Source: DAOMFM01 sp035429825 (lineage in GTDB: Bacteria > Acidobacteriota > Blastocatellia > UBA7656 > JADIYM01). Taken from it: a stretch of 23,983 nucleotides of DNA. The stretch covers positions 1 to 23,983 of the forward strand of contig JBGAKX010000068.1 in the NCBI GenBank assembly GCA_044224215.1, written 5' to 3'. The position numbers and the translations under genes are program-made. Positions 8,580-15,500 of the stretch are shown here, one piece after another (the first letter of the stretch is position 1; each line of letters starts with the position of its first letter). Under the pieces are notes generated by a model, which searched no databases, had not been told where the DNA came from, and saw only the letters and a program-made list of their open reading frames with translations.

Positions 8580-9425
8580 TCACGGGTTGTCGATGCGCGA
8601 TTCAATTGCCGTTTGAACGGCTACAGGTACACGTGACAGCAGGTCGAGACCGGTCGCGCGCTCGACCGCGTCGACCGTAGTGACGTAGTCCGTCCACGGG
8701 CGGTCCTTGATGCCGTTGATGTTCGGCATCACCACCGCAATGACGCGCGTGTGCGCGTCGACACGAGCAAGATCGTTGTCGCCCTCGGGCAGCACGACGA
8801 TCACCTTCCAGAGCGCATCGGGCGCCGCGAGCCGACCGCCGAGTAGCGGTTTGTACGGCGGCAGACCGCCCGACGCGATGTAGAGCTCCTTGTGCTGGTT
8901 CGCAAGGAATCGGCAATACCGTTCGAGGTCGTTCCACGGGCCGGCGTTGTTGTCATAGGTCTGCGGGATCATGTTCGTCATCAGAAACGTCGCGCGGTTG
9001 TTCTCGTCGCTGTCCGTCCGGTCGCCGGATGGGCACATGTGGCCGCGTGTGTATCCACTATGCTTGTAGTCGAACGGCATGATTCGCCAGTCCTTTGGAA
9101 GGCTCGTATCGGGTGCCCAGTCGCTCCGCTGGGCAGGGCCCATGTCACGGCGCTCGAGGTGCCACGCCACCCAGTTCGGTATGCCCCGGCTGTGGTTGTA
9201 CGAGACGATGAACTGCGGCTTGAGCAGCAGGTAGTTGTTCACATCGGCGCCCGCCGGACCCGGCAGGCCGAGCGCGGCCTGCCGGTCGATCTCGTCGATG
9301 CCACCCGGTGCGGCAGCCGACGGAAGGGACGGAGCCGCAGCGGGATCCGCAGGCGGCACGCCGACCGAACACGCCGTCGCGAGCAACGCAACGAGCAGCA
9401 CCAGGGATTTCGCACGGGCGAGCAT
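8580..9425 (-). CDS. DNA/RNA non-specific endonuclease (NUC1 / Serratia nuclease family), lipoprotein
   Basis: A 281-residue metal-dependent nuclease expected to cut DNA and RNA outside the cytoplasm. The N-terminus (MLARAKSLVLLVALLATAC) is a lipoprotein signal with probable lipid-bearing Cys19. The catalytic motif reads YTRGHMCPSGDR, with the general-base histidine at 129; the first position of the usual DRGH is threonine. Downstream, NMIPQ (Asn151) and NNAGPWNDLE (Asn160, Glu168) match the metal-binding asparagine and glutamate region of the family. The frame is open about 100 codons further upstream, but that stretch runs antisense to the divergent lipoprotein gene and lacks signal character, so ATG 9425 is chosen although no clear ribosome site is visible. 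Possible roles are nucleic-acid scavenging or competition. No immunity gene is seen beside it. Confidence 0.92.
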   Translation of the reverse strand: MLARAKSLVLLVALLATACSVGVPPADPAAAPSLPSAAAPGGIDEIDRQAALGLPGPAGADVNNYLLLKPQFIVSYNHSRGIPNWVAWHLERRDMGPAQRSDWAPDTSLPKDWRIMPFDYKHSGYTRGHMCPSGDRTDSDENNRATFLMTNMIPQTYDNNAGPWNDLERYCRFLANQHKELYIASGGLPPYKPLLGGRLAAPDALWKVIVVLPEGDNDLARVDAHTRVIAVVMPNINGIKDRPWTDYVTTVDAVERATGLDLLSRVPVAVQTAIESRIDNP

Positions 9426-9546
9426 CAGACACAGTTTGTATCGGAAGTGCGCGGCAGCCGCCAGCCACTGGGCAAGGCATCCGAGAACGGACGTGGTACC
9501 ATCGCCAAAAAAGCGTCCGACCCACCTCAACTCAGGAGGCCCCTGC

Positions 9547-10032
9547 ATGACACTCAGGTTTGTGACTGCGTGTGCGTTTGCGGCCGTCATCGCAACGTCG
9601 GCGTGCATCGTCCCGCTCAAACGCGAGAAGTTCGAGAAGGTGCAGTTGGGCATGACCGAGGACGAGGTACAGAAGATTTGCGGAAAGCCGAATGCGGTGT
9701 CGGACATGAACGCGACGGCCGGACCACAGGGCATTCCGTTCGGCGGCTACGAACCGGGCACCCACAGGCCGGTGCAGTTCATGTGGGTCTACACCTCGGG
9801 GATGGAGTTCGCGCAGGTCTACTTCGAGGACAAGCGCGTCTTTGGCGTGCGATTCAACAACGAGTTTCTGAAGGGCGACTGGATGGAGGGGGAACGCATG
9901 CCGGAGCAGGTGCTGCCGCCGGCGAACGCGCAGCCGTCAACCGTCCAACCGTCGGAACCGCCCGACGTCGAGTCGGCGCCATCGGACGATCAACCATACG
10001 AGGCCCCCAGCGAAGGAAGCGACGACGAGTAA
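9547..10032 (+). CDS. small lipoprotein with BamE/SmpA-like domain
   Basis: A 161-residue protein. ATG 9547 is set by AGGAGG at 9534-9539, 7 nt upstream, although the frame is open further back. The N-terminus ends in ATSAC with probable lipidated Cys20. Residues about 28-55 read KFEKVQLGMTEDEVQKICGKPN; the segment LGMTEDEV followed by a GKPN turn is the start of the BamE-like (SmpA/OmlA) fold found in many small envelope proteins. Residues about 60-115 include aromatic strand-like segments (FMWVYTSGMEFAQVYF). The last 40 residues are Pro/Ser/Glu/Asp rich and probably disordered. BamE helps assemble outer-membrane barrels, but many proteins with this fold do other things, so only an envelope role is claimed. 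It is divergent from the nuclease and convergent with the next gene, 3 bp away. Confidence 0.85.
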   Translation: MTLRFVTACAFAAVIATSACIVPLKREKFEKVQLGMTEDEVQKICGKPNAVSDMNATAGPQGIPFGGYEPGTHRPVQFMWVYTSGMEFAQVYFEDKRVFGVRFNNEFLKGDWMEGERMPEQVLPPANAQPSTVQPSEPPDVESAPSDDQPYEAPSEGSDDE

Positions 10033-10035
10033 CGC

Positions 10036-10782
10036 CTAGCGCCAGAGCTTGTGCGACGGGAATCCGATATGGATGTGCGGCCCCGTAGCCTTGCCAGCGA
10101 TTGCGGTTCGGAACGCGAGAAACGGGACGCCCGCGCTGCGCAGGTACGCAATCAACGCCTGGCCCTCTGCGCTGTCCGGGTGCACGCCGACGTCGACCGA
10201 ATTGCTGTGGTCAAAGCCGAGCTTGTTGTGGAGCGATGTCTGGCCGTACGCCGTGATCGGCAGCGCGTGCCCGAAGTGCGACGTGAAGTACCCGCCGACC
10301 TTGACGATGTCGGAGATGTTCCAGGCCGAGCCGTTGTTGCGGATGATGGCGTTGGTTGCCACGTAACCACCGGCGTGCGGGATGCGGGCCAGCTGATCGT
10401 ACGCGGCGATCTCTTCGAGGATGTCGTCCGCCTCGTCGAACTGCTTTCGGGTCTCGGCGATCCGCGCGCGCTTCTCGGCGATCTCGAGCTCGACCTGCTC
10501 GACCTCGCGACGCGACGCGATACCGGCGGCATAGAGCTCCTTGCGCTTCTCGAGCTCGGCGGTCTTTCGATCGATCTCGGGCTCGAGGAGAGCGAGGAGC
10601 GCCTTCAGGCTCTCCTTGTACTCGTCGACCTTTGTTGCGAGCTCGGCGCGGGCCTTCGCGACGCCTCCGGCCGTGTCGACCGAGGCGCGGATTCCACGCG
10701 TTCCGCCCTGCGCGGCTACTGGTGCCGCAAGCGCGAGCGTCAGCGCACAGAGCGCCGAAATCCTCAGAAGTTGCAAAGGCAC
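10036..10782 (-). CDS. secreted coiled-coil protein with M15-like (LAS fold) putative metallopeptidase domain
   Basis: About 248 residues from GTG 10782; a second GTG at 10818 would add 12 residues. The shorter form is preferred because it starts directly at a signal peptide (PLQLLRISALCALTLALAAPVAA). A long charged helix follows, about residues 42-128, with heptad-like character and the segment ELYAAGIASRREVEQVELEI seen in periplasmic efflux-type coiled coils. The C-terminal 100 residues hold GFDHSNSVDVGVHPDS and ATGPHIHIG, in which His192, Asp197 and His236 could be the zinc ligands of an M15/LAS-type peptidase (H-x4-D ... H-x-H pattern). That would suggest cell-wall cleavage, but the assignment is from motif layout only. 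The coiled-coil plus wall-hydrolase-like layout recalls EnvC, although EnvC uses a LytM domain. It is divergent from the next gene. Confidence 0.8.
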   Translation of the reverse strand: MPLQLLRISALCALTLALAAPVAAQGGTRGIRASVDTAGGVAKARAELATKVDEYKESLKALLALLEPEIDRKTAELEKRKELYAAGIASRREVEQVELEIAEKRARIAETRKQFDEADDILEEIAAYDQLARIPHAGGYVATNAIIRNNGSAWNISDIVKVGGYFTSHFGHALPITAYGQTSLHNKLGFDHSNSVDVGVHPDSAEGQALIAYLRSAGVPFLAFRTAIAGKATGPHIHIGFPSHKLWR

Positions 10783-10821
10783 GCCTGTAGTACGTCCTCT
10801 CGCGGAACATGGTTCCACCTA

Positions 10822-10831
10822 GGTTATACTC
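10822..10831 (+). promoter_or_regulatory. candidate -10 element GGTTATACTC
   Basis: TATACT at 10825-10830 lies 25 nt before ATG 10856 and would give a leader of about 19 nt carrying the GGAGG site. On the minus strand the same bases read GAGTATAACC, which could equally serve the divergent gene. The identical 10-mer recurs at 13436-13445. No good -35 is visible. Confidence 0.3.
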
Positions 10832-10855
10832 CACTCCTCGTCCGCGGAGGCGTCC

Positions 10856-12094
10856 ATGTCGGTCAACTACATCGCCCTGTCCGTCCCGATCTTCTTTGTT
10901 CTCATCGGGATAGAGCTGCTCATCGCTCGGCGACAGGGCATTCGTGTCTATCGATTCGACGACTCGGTCACCGACATGGCCTGCGGAACGGGCCAGCAGA
11001 TCGTCGGCGTGTTCCTGAAGGGGCTGCTCTTTGGCGGTTACGCGTATCTGTATGAGCACTATAGACTTGTCACGTTTACGGACACGTCGGTCGTGCCGTG
11101 GCTGATCGCGTTCTTTGGCGTCGACTTTGCCTATTACTGGTGGCACCGCGCGAGCCACGAAGTCGCGTTCATGTGGGCCGTTCACGTCGTGCACCACCAG
11201 AGCGAAGACTACAACCTTGCAGTGGCGCTCCGGCAGGCGTGGTTCTCGGGGCTGTCGTCGTGGATCTTCTACGCGCCGCTGGCGCTTCTGGGCGTTCCGG
11301 TGATCCCGTTCGTGACGATCTACGCGTTTTCGACGCTGTATCAATATTGGATACACACGCGACTGCTCGGAACACTCGGGCCGGTCGAGTGGGTGTTCAA
11401 CACGGCATCACACCACCGCGTCCACCACGGTCGCGACGACAAGTACCTCGACAAGAACTACGCGGCGACGCTGATCGTGTGGGACCGCCTGTTCGGCTCG
11501 TTCAAGAAGGAAGAGGAGGAGCCGAAGTATGGCGTCGTCCATCCGTACGCGAGCTGGAATCCCGTGTGGGCGAACTTCGAGCTGTGGAAGCAGCTTGCGG
11601 AGAAAGCGAGGTCGACGCCGCGACTCGCCGACAAGATCCGGGTATATCTGAAGCCGCCGGGCTGGGTTCCGCCTGGAGCCGCCGGCGAGCCCCACGACGT
11701 GGCGGCCGAGCCGCGAGTCCGGTTTGTGACGGAAACACCGCGCCAACTGGCCGTGTATGTGGCGGCTCACTTCGTGCCGGTGACGGCGGTGACGGTGTGG
11801 CTGATGTCGCAGACGCCGGGCGTGATGACGCGCATGATGGTGGCTGCGGCGGTGTGGGTGCTCGTCACGACGGTCGTGTGGGGAGGGATGTTCGAGCGAA
11901 AGGCGTGGGCGTTTTCGCTGGAGCTCGTGAGGCTCGCGGCGGTCGCCGGGGCGGCGGTGGGGCTGTGGTCGTCGGGCGGCGCGCCGATGCCGGTGTGCGT
12001 TGCCACGCTGGCCGCGGCGGTTGGGTCGGTCGTGTGGGTGCTGGGGTTGCGGCCGCGCGTGACCCGAGCACCGAACGCAGAGCCGATCGCGTAA
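10856..12094 (+). CDS. fatty acid hydroxylase / sterol desaturase family membrane protein, alkylglycerol-monooxygenase-like
   Basis: A 412-residue integral membrane di-iron enzyme candidate. The three histidine clusters of the superfamily are complete: WHRASH (His97, His101), HVVHH (His110, His113, His114) and HHRVHHG (His186, His187, His190, His191), plus His167 in YWIHT. The text around them (YYWWHRASHE, HHQSEDYNL, SHHRVHHGRDDKYLDKNY) is characteristic of the alkylglycerol monooxygenase (TMEM195)-like branch, which oxidises ether lipids in animals; the bacterial substrate is unknown. A hydrophilic segment at about 215-290 is followed by four more hydrophobic helices (about 300-405) that are not part of the catalytic core. 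ATG 10856 has GGAGG at 10846-10850. The gene ends inside a perfect stem-loop. Confidence 0.92.
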   Translation: MSVNYIALSVPIFFVLIGIELLIARRQGIRVYRFDDSVTDMACGTGQQIVGVFLKGLLFGGYAYLYEHYRLVTFTDTSVVPWLIAFFGVDFAYYWWHRASHEVAFMWAVHVVHHQSEDYNLAVALRQAWFSGLSSWIFYAPLALLGVPVIPFVTIYAFSTLYQYWIHTRLLGTLGPVEWVFNTASHHRVHHGRDDKYLDKNYAATLIVWDRLFGSFKKEEEEPKYGVVHPYASWNPVWANFELWKQLAEKARSTPRLADKIRVYLKPPGWVPPGAAGEPHDVAAEPRVRFVTETPRQLAVYVAAHFVPVTAVTVWLMSQTPGVMTRMMVAAAVWVLVTTVVWGGMFERKAWAFSLELVRLAAVAGAAVGLWSSGGAPMPVCVATLAAAVGSVVWVLGLRPRVTRAPNAEPIA

Positions 12095-12167
12095 GCGATC
12101 GGGGGAGCCTGAAGATGACCATGGCGTGCGCTTACCCCGATCCCTGACGGGATCGGCTCTGCATTCG
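12072..12167. repeat. nested inverted repeats after the hydroxylase gene
   Basis: An outer pair, 12072-12088 (CGAACGCAGAGCCGATC) and 12151-12167, is inverted with 16 of 17 bases matching. Inside are two perfect hairpins: CCGATCGC-GTAA-GCGATCGG (12083-12102), whose loop is the stop codon of the upstream gene, and CCGATCCC-TGAC-GGGATCGG (12137-12156). GATCGGGG (12097-12104) can also pair with CCCCGATC (12135-12142). There is no T-run, so this is not a standard terminator, though it may act as a transcript end or REP-like element. Confidence 0.75.
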
Positions 12168-12209
12168 CACGCTGTTCAATGCTCGACCTGAGCGCTATCC
12201 TCCTTCGCC

Positions 12210-12521
12210 ATGTCGCAGTCCAAAGCACGCATCACGGTCTCTCGAACCGCAAGCGACGACGCCGGTCTCCGCCAGATCGTCGTGTCGCTCGACGGACGCG
12301 TGTGGACCACGCTTTCGAACGGCCAGTCGGACACGCGTGAAATCCGGCCCGGCGCGCACAAGCTCAAGGCCGACAACACGCTGTTCAAGAAGAGCGTTGA
12401 GTTCGACGCGGCGCCCGGTGAGGAGATCCGTTACGTGGTCGCGAACACCAACGGTCCCGGAACTTGGGTTCTCGGGATGTTCGGCGCACCTATTCTCTAC
12501 GTCAGGCTGAAGCGGGAGTAG
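12210..12521 (+). CDS. small protein of unknown function (possible PEGA-like beta-sandwich)
   Basis: A 103-residue protein with no signal peptide and no membrane helix. The sequence has alternating strand-like segments (ARITVSRTAS, RQIVVSLDGRVWTTL, REIRPGAHKLKAD, EIRYVVANTN, PILYVRLKRE). The phrase 'DGRVWTTL ... IRPGAHKLKAD' resembles PEGA-type or carboxypeptidase-regulatory-like sandwich domains, in which a protein decorates or binds a surface. I do not recognise the family with certainty. There is no ribosome site; TATCCT (12196-12201) lies 8 nt before the ATG, so a leaderless transcript is possible. Codon pattern and GC match neighbouring genes. Its last 20 bp overlap the end of the convergent gene. 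Confidence 0.75.
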   Translation: MSQSKARITVSRTASDDAGLRQIVVSLDGRVWTTLSNGQSDTREIRPGAHKLKADNTLFKKSVEFDAAPGEEIRYVVANTNGPGTWVLGMFGAPILYVRLKRE

Positions 12522-13335
12522 GCACGGTGCTGTCGGTTACCTGTGGCCAGTACTCGATCGTCCGATATTCGGCTCCAACGGCGCGGTAATGCCAGGTCCC
12601 GTACTCGCGCGATCGGACGTGCGCAACACGGCGTATCCAGTTCAGCGCGGCGTCATGCCGATACGTATAGGCCCACTTCATTTCAAGGGAGCCATCCTGC
12701 GCATAGACCGTGACCTTGTACTCGTCGCCATGGTCGTTGTATCGGCGGAGCTCCTTGGTACGAAACGACCCGTCCGACCAGTACGAGATCTCAGACGTTC
12801 GCTGGCCCGACCTGTTGTAACCGAAAATCCAATGGTGGTCGACGGTTCCATCTGTGTTGAGTATGTCGAGACGAACGGGATTTCCTGACATGTCACACGT
12901 GAGGATCTCCTTGCGTCCCTCTACACCGGTTGCGCGAGATCTCGTGACGACCTGTCGATCTCGAACAACACCCACATCATGGCGATATGCGACCCCGTCA
13001 GGGCGTCGACCGTCGGTGATTGAATCGACGATCAGTACCCCTTCCGGGGAATACTCGTATGCCGCAGTTTCCAGAACGACACCGTCGGCGGACGAAACTT
13101 CGCTCGTCACCCGCCGACCGTGCTCGTCGATAGTGAAGACGTAACGCGTCAGAGGGACACCATCGGGACCATAAAAGGTCCGTTCGACGAGTGAGCCGGC
13201 CTCGTCATAGACCGCGCTTTCCTGAAGCTCACGCTCGCTCTCAACCCACCGTCCAAACCGCCGAGCGCGTTCGCAAGACACCGTCGTGACGGACTTCACC
13301 GAGCCGTGGAGCCCATCTCGTTGGCGATCCGTCAT
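12502..13335 (-). CDS. YD/RHS-like repeat protein, cytoplasmic or unexported
   Basis: A 277-residue protein without signal peptide. It is built of about eight short beta-hairpin repeats of some 20-28 residues, in which an aromatic Y-x-x-x-G turn is followed by charged strands, such as YDEAGSLVERTFYGPDGVPL, YEYSPEGVLIVDS, FGYNRSGQRTSEISYW, YNDHGDEYKVTVYAQDGSL. This matches the YD-repeat style of RHS proteins, but the protein is far shorter than RHS toxins and has no core-box or toxin tip. The opening GLHGSVKSVTT is typical of small stand-alone proteins of this kind. ATG 13335 is chosen with GGGGA about 10 nt upstream; the frame is open to a TTG at 13386. It overlaps the end of the convergent small gene by 20 bp and is divergent from the chromate transporter. 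Function unknown. Confidence 0.8.
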   Translation of the reverse strand: MTDRQRDGLHGSVKSVTTVSCERARRFGRWVESERELQESAVYDEAGSLVERTFYGPDGVPLTRYVFTIDEHGRRVTSEVSSADGVVLETAAYEYSPEGVLIVDSITDGRRPDGVAYRHDVGVVRDRQVVTRSRATGVEGRKEILTCDMSGNPVRLDILNTDGTVDHHWIFGYNRSGQRTSEISYWSDGSFRTKELRRYNDHGDEYKVTVYAQDGSLEMKWAYTYRHDAALNWIRRVAHVRSREYGTWHYRAVGAEYRTIEYWPQVTDSTVPTPASA

Positions 13336-13415
13336 CACAATCTGTTCCCCTGCAACGGAGTGGCGCCACCGGATCTTCGAGCACAATCCGTTACCGCCAT
13401 GGCGCGTTCGATGGA

Positions 13416-13444
13416 TGGCAATGCTGCCGAATCGCGAGTATAAC
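13416..13444 (+). promoter_or_regulatory. candidate promoter of the chromate transporter gene
   Basis: TATAAC (13439-13444) is a good -10; TGGCAA (13416-13421) stands 17 nt before it as a weak -35. The predicted start near 13451 gives a leader of about 39 nt with the GGAGGAG site. On the other strand, TATACT (13437-13442) could serve the divergent YD-repeat gene. Confidence 0.35.
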
Positions 13445-13489
13445 CCTCATTTCGAGTGATTCGTCGACCAACAAATCCCGGAGGAGTGT

Positions 13490-14854
13490 GTGCGCAGGTC
13501 TGACGCACTGCGTGAAGAGGCCCGCCGCCTGGGAGCATTCGCGCGATACGGTCGCCGCCGCGTCCACCGCGCGGCCTCGCGCACGTCGCCATTCGGGCTG
13601 TTTGTGTCATTCGCAAAGGTCGGGACAATCGGCTTTGGCGGAGGGCTCGCCGTCGTCGCCCAGATTCGTTCCCTGGTGGTGCGCGATCGCCGTTGGCTCT
13701 CCGATCGGGAGTTTGCAGAAGGGTTCGCACTTGCACAGGCACTGCCGGGCACGAGCGCTGGCAACCTCGTGAGCTATGTCGGTCAGATGCTGCACGGGGT
13801 TCGGGGCGCCGTGGCATCGCTCGCGGGGTTCGTGCTGCCTTCGTTCCTCATGATGGTGGCGCTGGCAATCGCGTATGGGCGGCTGCGCGCACTTCCCGAC
13901 ATGGAGCACATCTTTCATGGACTCAACTCGGCCGTCGTCGCACTGATAGCGGTCACAGCCTGGCGAATGGGCCGTCGAGCCCTGGTACGCAGATGGCAGT
14001 GGTGGATGGCCGCTCTTGCGCTTGTCGTGGCAATCGCCGGTGCGACAACACTCGAGGTCGTGATCGTGGCCGGGCTGTTCGGCATCTTCTCGGAGACCTT
14101 TCTGGACAGGCGACGACAGCGTTGGCGCCGAATTCAGCGCCTCACACGTCGTCGTAAGGAACGGCTCGCCGAACTCGAGCAGCGAGGGCTGGCAAGTCGT
14201 TTTCTGTCCGACGACGGACACGGGACGGCAAGTCCTGAATCCGGGTCCATTCGGAGCACGCGAGGAACAACGCTCGAGGCCGCAAGTGTCGCGGCATCGC
14301 TGCTCATGTTTGTCGCGTCGCTTGGGATTCTCGTGACGCTTGCGACGGTGTTCCTGCGCGTCGGTGCGGTGACGTTCGGCGGCGGCTTTGTGATGATCCC
14401 GATTATCGAGCAGAGCGTGGTCAATCAGTTTCACTGGCTCACACACCAGGAGTTTGCCGACGCCACGGCGCTCGGCCAGATCACACCTGGACCCGTGCTC
14501 ATTACGGCGACGTTCGTCGGATACCGCGTGGCCGGTCTCGTTGGCGCCGCGGTCACGACGATTGCCGTGTTCACTCCTGCATTTCTGATGACTGTTGCAG
14601 CCACGTCCAGCCTGCGGAAGTTCCAGTCGAACGTTCAGGTGCAGGCGTTCCTGCGAGGCGTCGTGCCTGCAGTCGTCGGGCTGCTCGTGGCCGCCGCGTG
14701 GTCGATCGGCAGGGCGGGCATTCACTCGTGGGTTGGGGTGACAATCGCTGCAATTGCTGCCGTGGTACTGCTGCGAACGAGGATGAATGCGGCAGCGGTC
14801 ATCTTTGGCGCCGGTCTCGCGCGGTATGTGGTCTACTTGTCGCTCGGAAGGTAA
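13490..14854 (+). CDS. chrA: chromate transporter family protein (CHR), two-domain form
   Basis: A 454-residue inner-membrane protein made of two homologous halves, as in the long ChrA family that exports chromate or related oxyanions. Each half begins with the FGGG motif: GTIGFGGGLAVV (about 49-52) and GAVTFGGGFVMIP (about 296-299). Each follows with a second proline motif: ALPGTSAGN in the first half and ITPGPVLITATF in the second. A charged linker of about 60 residues (about 205-265, rich in Arg) joins the halves. GTG 13490 is the start, with GGAGGAG at 13480-13486. The next gene follows 4 bp after the stop, so the two are probably cotranscribed. The family is clear; that chromate is the real substrate is an inference, and the symbol follows the family name. 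Confidence 0.92.
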   Translation: MRRSDALREEARRLGAFARYGRRRVHRAASRTSPFGLFVSFAKVGTIGFGGGLAVVAQIRSLVVRDRRWLSDREFAEGFALAQALPGTSAGNLVSYVGQMLHGVRGAVASLAGFVLPSFLMMVALAIAYGRLRALPDMEHIFHGLNSAVVALIAVTAWRMGRRALVRRWQWWMAALALVVAIAGATTLEVVIVAGLFGIFSETFLDRRRQRWRRIQRLTRRRKERLAELEQRGLASRFLSDDGHGTASPESGSIRSTRGTTLEAASVAASLLMFVASLGILVTLATVFLRVGAVTFGGGFVMIPIIEQSVVNQFHWLTHQEFADATALGQITPGPVLITATFVGYRVAGLVGAAVTTIAVFTPAFLMTVAATSSLRKFQSNVQVQAFLRGVVPAVVGLLVAAAWSIGRAGIHSWVGVTIAAIAAVVLLRTRMNAAAVIFGAGLARYVVYLSLGR

Positions 14855-14858
14855 CGTG

Positions 14859-15500
14859 ATGATCCCTTGTCGGCTGGTCACTCTCGGAACATGCGTCATT
14901 GCCGTAGCTGCAACGGTGGCAGCTACCTCCTGCGGCGGAAGCGCGGTACACCGGGGTTCGATCGAGAGTGCGGCTGAGGCCGTAAGCGGCGATGCCGTCT
15001 ATGTTGCGGACGACTCGGGTGTTGTGCACGCCGTGGATCGTACGGGCAAGGAGACGTGGAGCTACGCACTCGGCGATGTGCTCAAGCGGAGCGCACCAGG
15101 GGCTTCGCACGATCTTGTCATTTCGGAGCTATCGGAAGCACCGGGCGGTCTGCTTGTCGTTCTGTGCTATTCGGCGTCGGGGGCGACTGAGGGGACGATC
15201 TATCTGGCAGCGGTAGGTAGTGACGGATCGGAGCGATGGCACCGAACCATTGAGAGCCCCACATCGGCGGCTCGACCCGTTGCCATCGGCGATGGCATTT
15301 ACGTTGCCGGACGTGACGGGGCAATACGCGCATACTCGATCGTGGACGGCCATGACCTCTGGACATTTGCGGTGAGTGGCGCAGCGCTGGGTTCGCCGCA
15401 TGTCGGATCAGGTGGAACGATCTACGTTCGCGGCCCTCGTGGGCGCGTTCACGCCATTGACCCGGCCGGACACGAGCTGTGGGTATTTGATCCGCACTAG
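14859..15500 (+). CDS. PQQ-type beta-propeller lipoprotein, four blades
   Basis: A 213-residue lipoprotein; the signal ends ATSC with probable lipidated Cys25. Four blade-like repeats are visible: AVYVADDSGVVHAVDRTG, TIYLAAVGSDGSERWHR, GIYVAGRDGAIRAYSIVDG and TIYVRGPRGRVHAIDPAG, each ending with a W-containing strand (ETWSYAL, LWTF, LWVFD). This is the PQQ or BamB-like blade pattern without any enzyme domain. A complete propeller has seven or eight blades, so this one is short: it could dimerise or be a fragment. ATG 14859 has GGAAGG (14846-14851), which lies across the end of the chromate transporter gene; the in-frame GTG at 14856 is an alternative. It probably belongs to the same transcript. 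Its last base shares the CTAG stop with the next, convergent gene. Confidence 0.85.
   Translation: MIPCRLVTLGTCVIAVAATVAATSCGGSAVHRGSIESAAEAVSGDAVYVADDSGVVHAVDRTGKETWSYALGDVLKRSAPGASHDLVISELSEAPGGLLVVLCYSASGATEGTIYLAAVGSDGSERWHRTIESPTSAARPVAIGDGIYVAGRDGAIRAYSIVDGHDLWTFAVSGAALGSPHVGSGGTIYVRGPRGRVHAIDPAGHELWVFDPH

Noticed and set aside
12502..13335. RHS toxin
   Set aside because: The protein has YD-like repeats but is only 277 residues, lacks the RHS core box and a toxin tip, and has no signal or secretion partner nearby.
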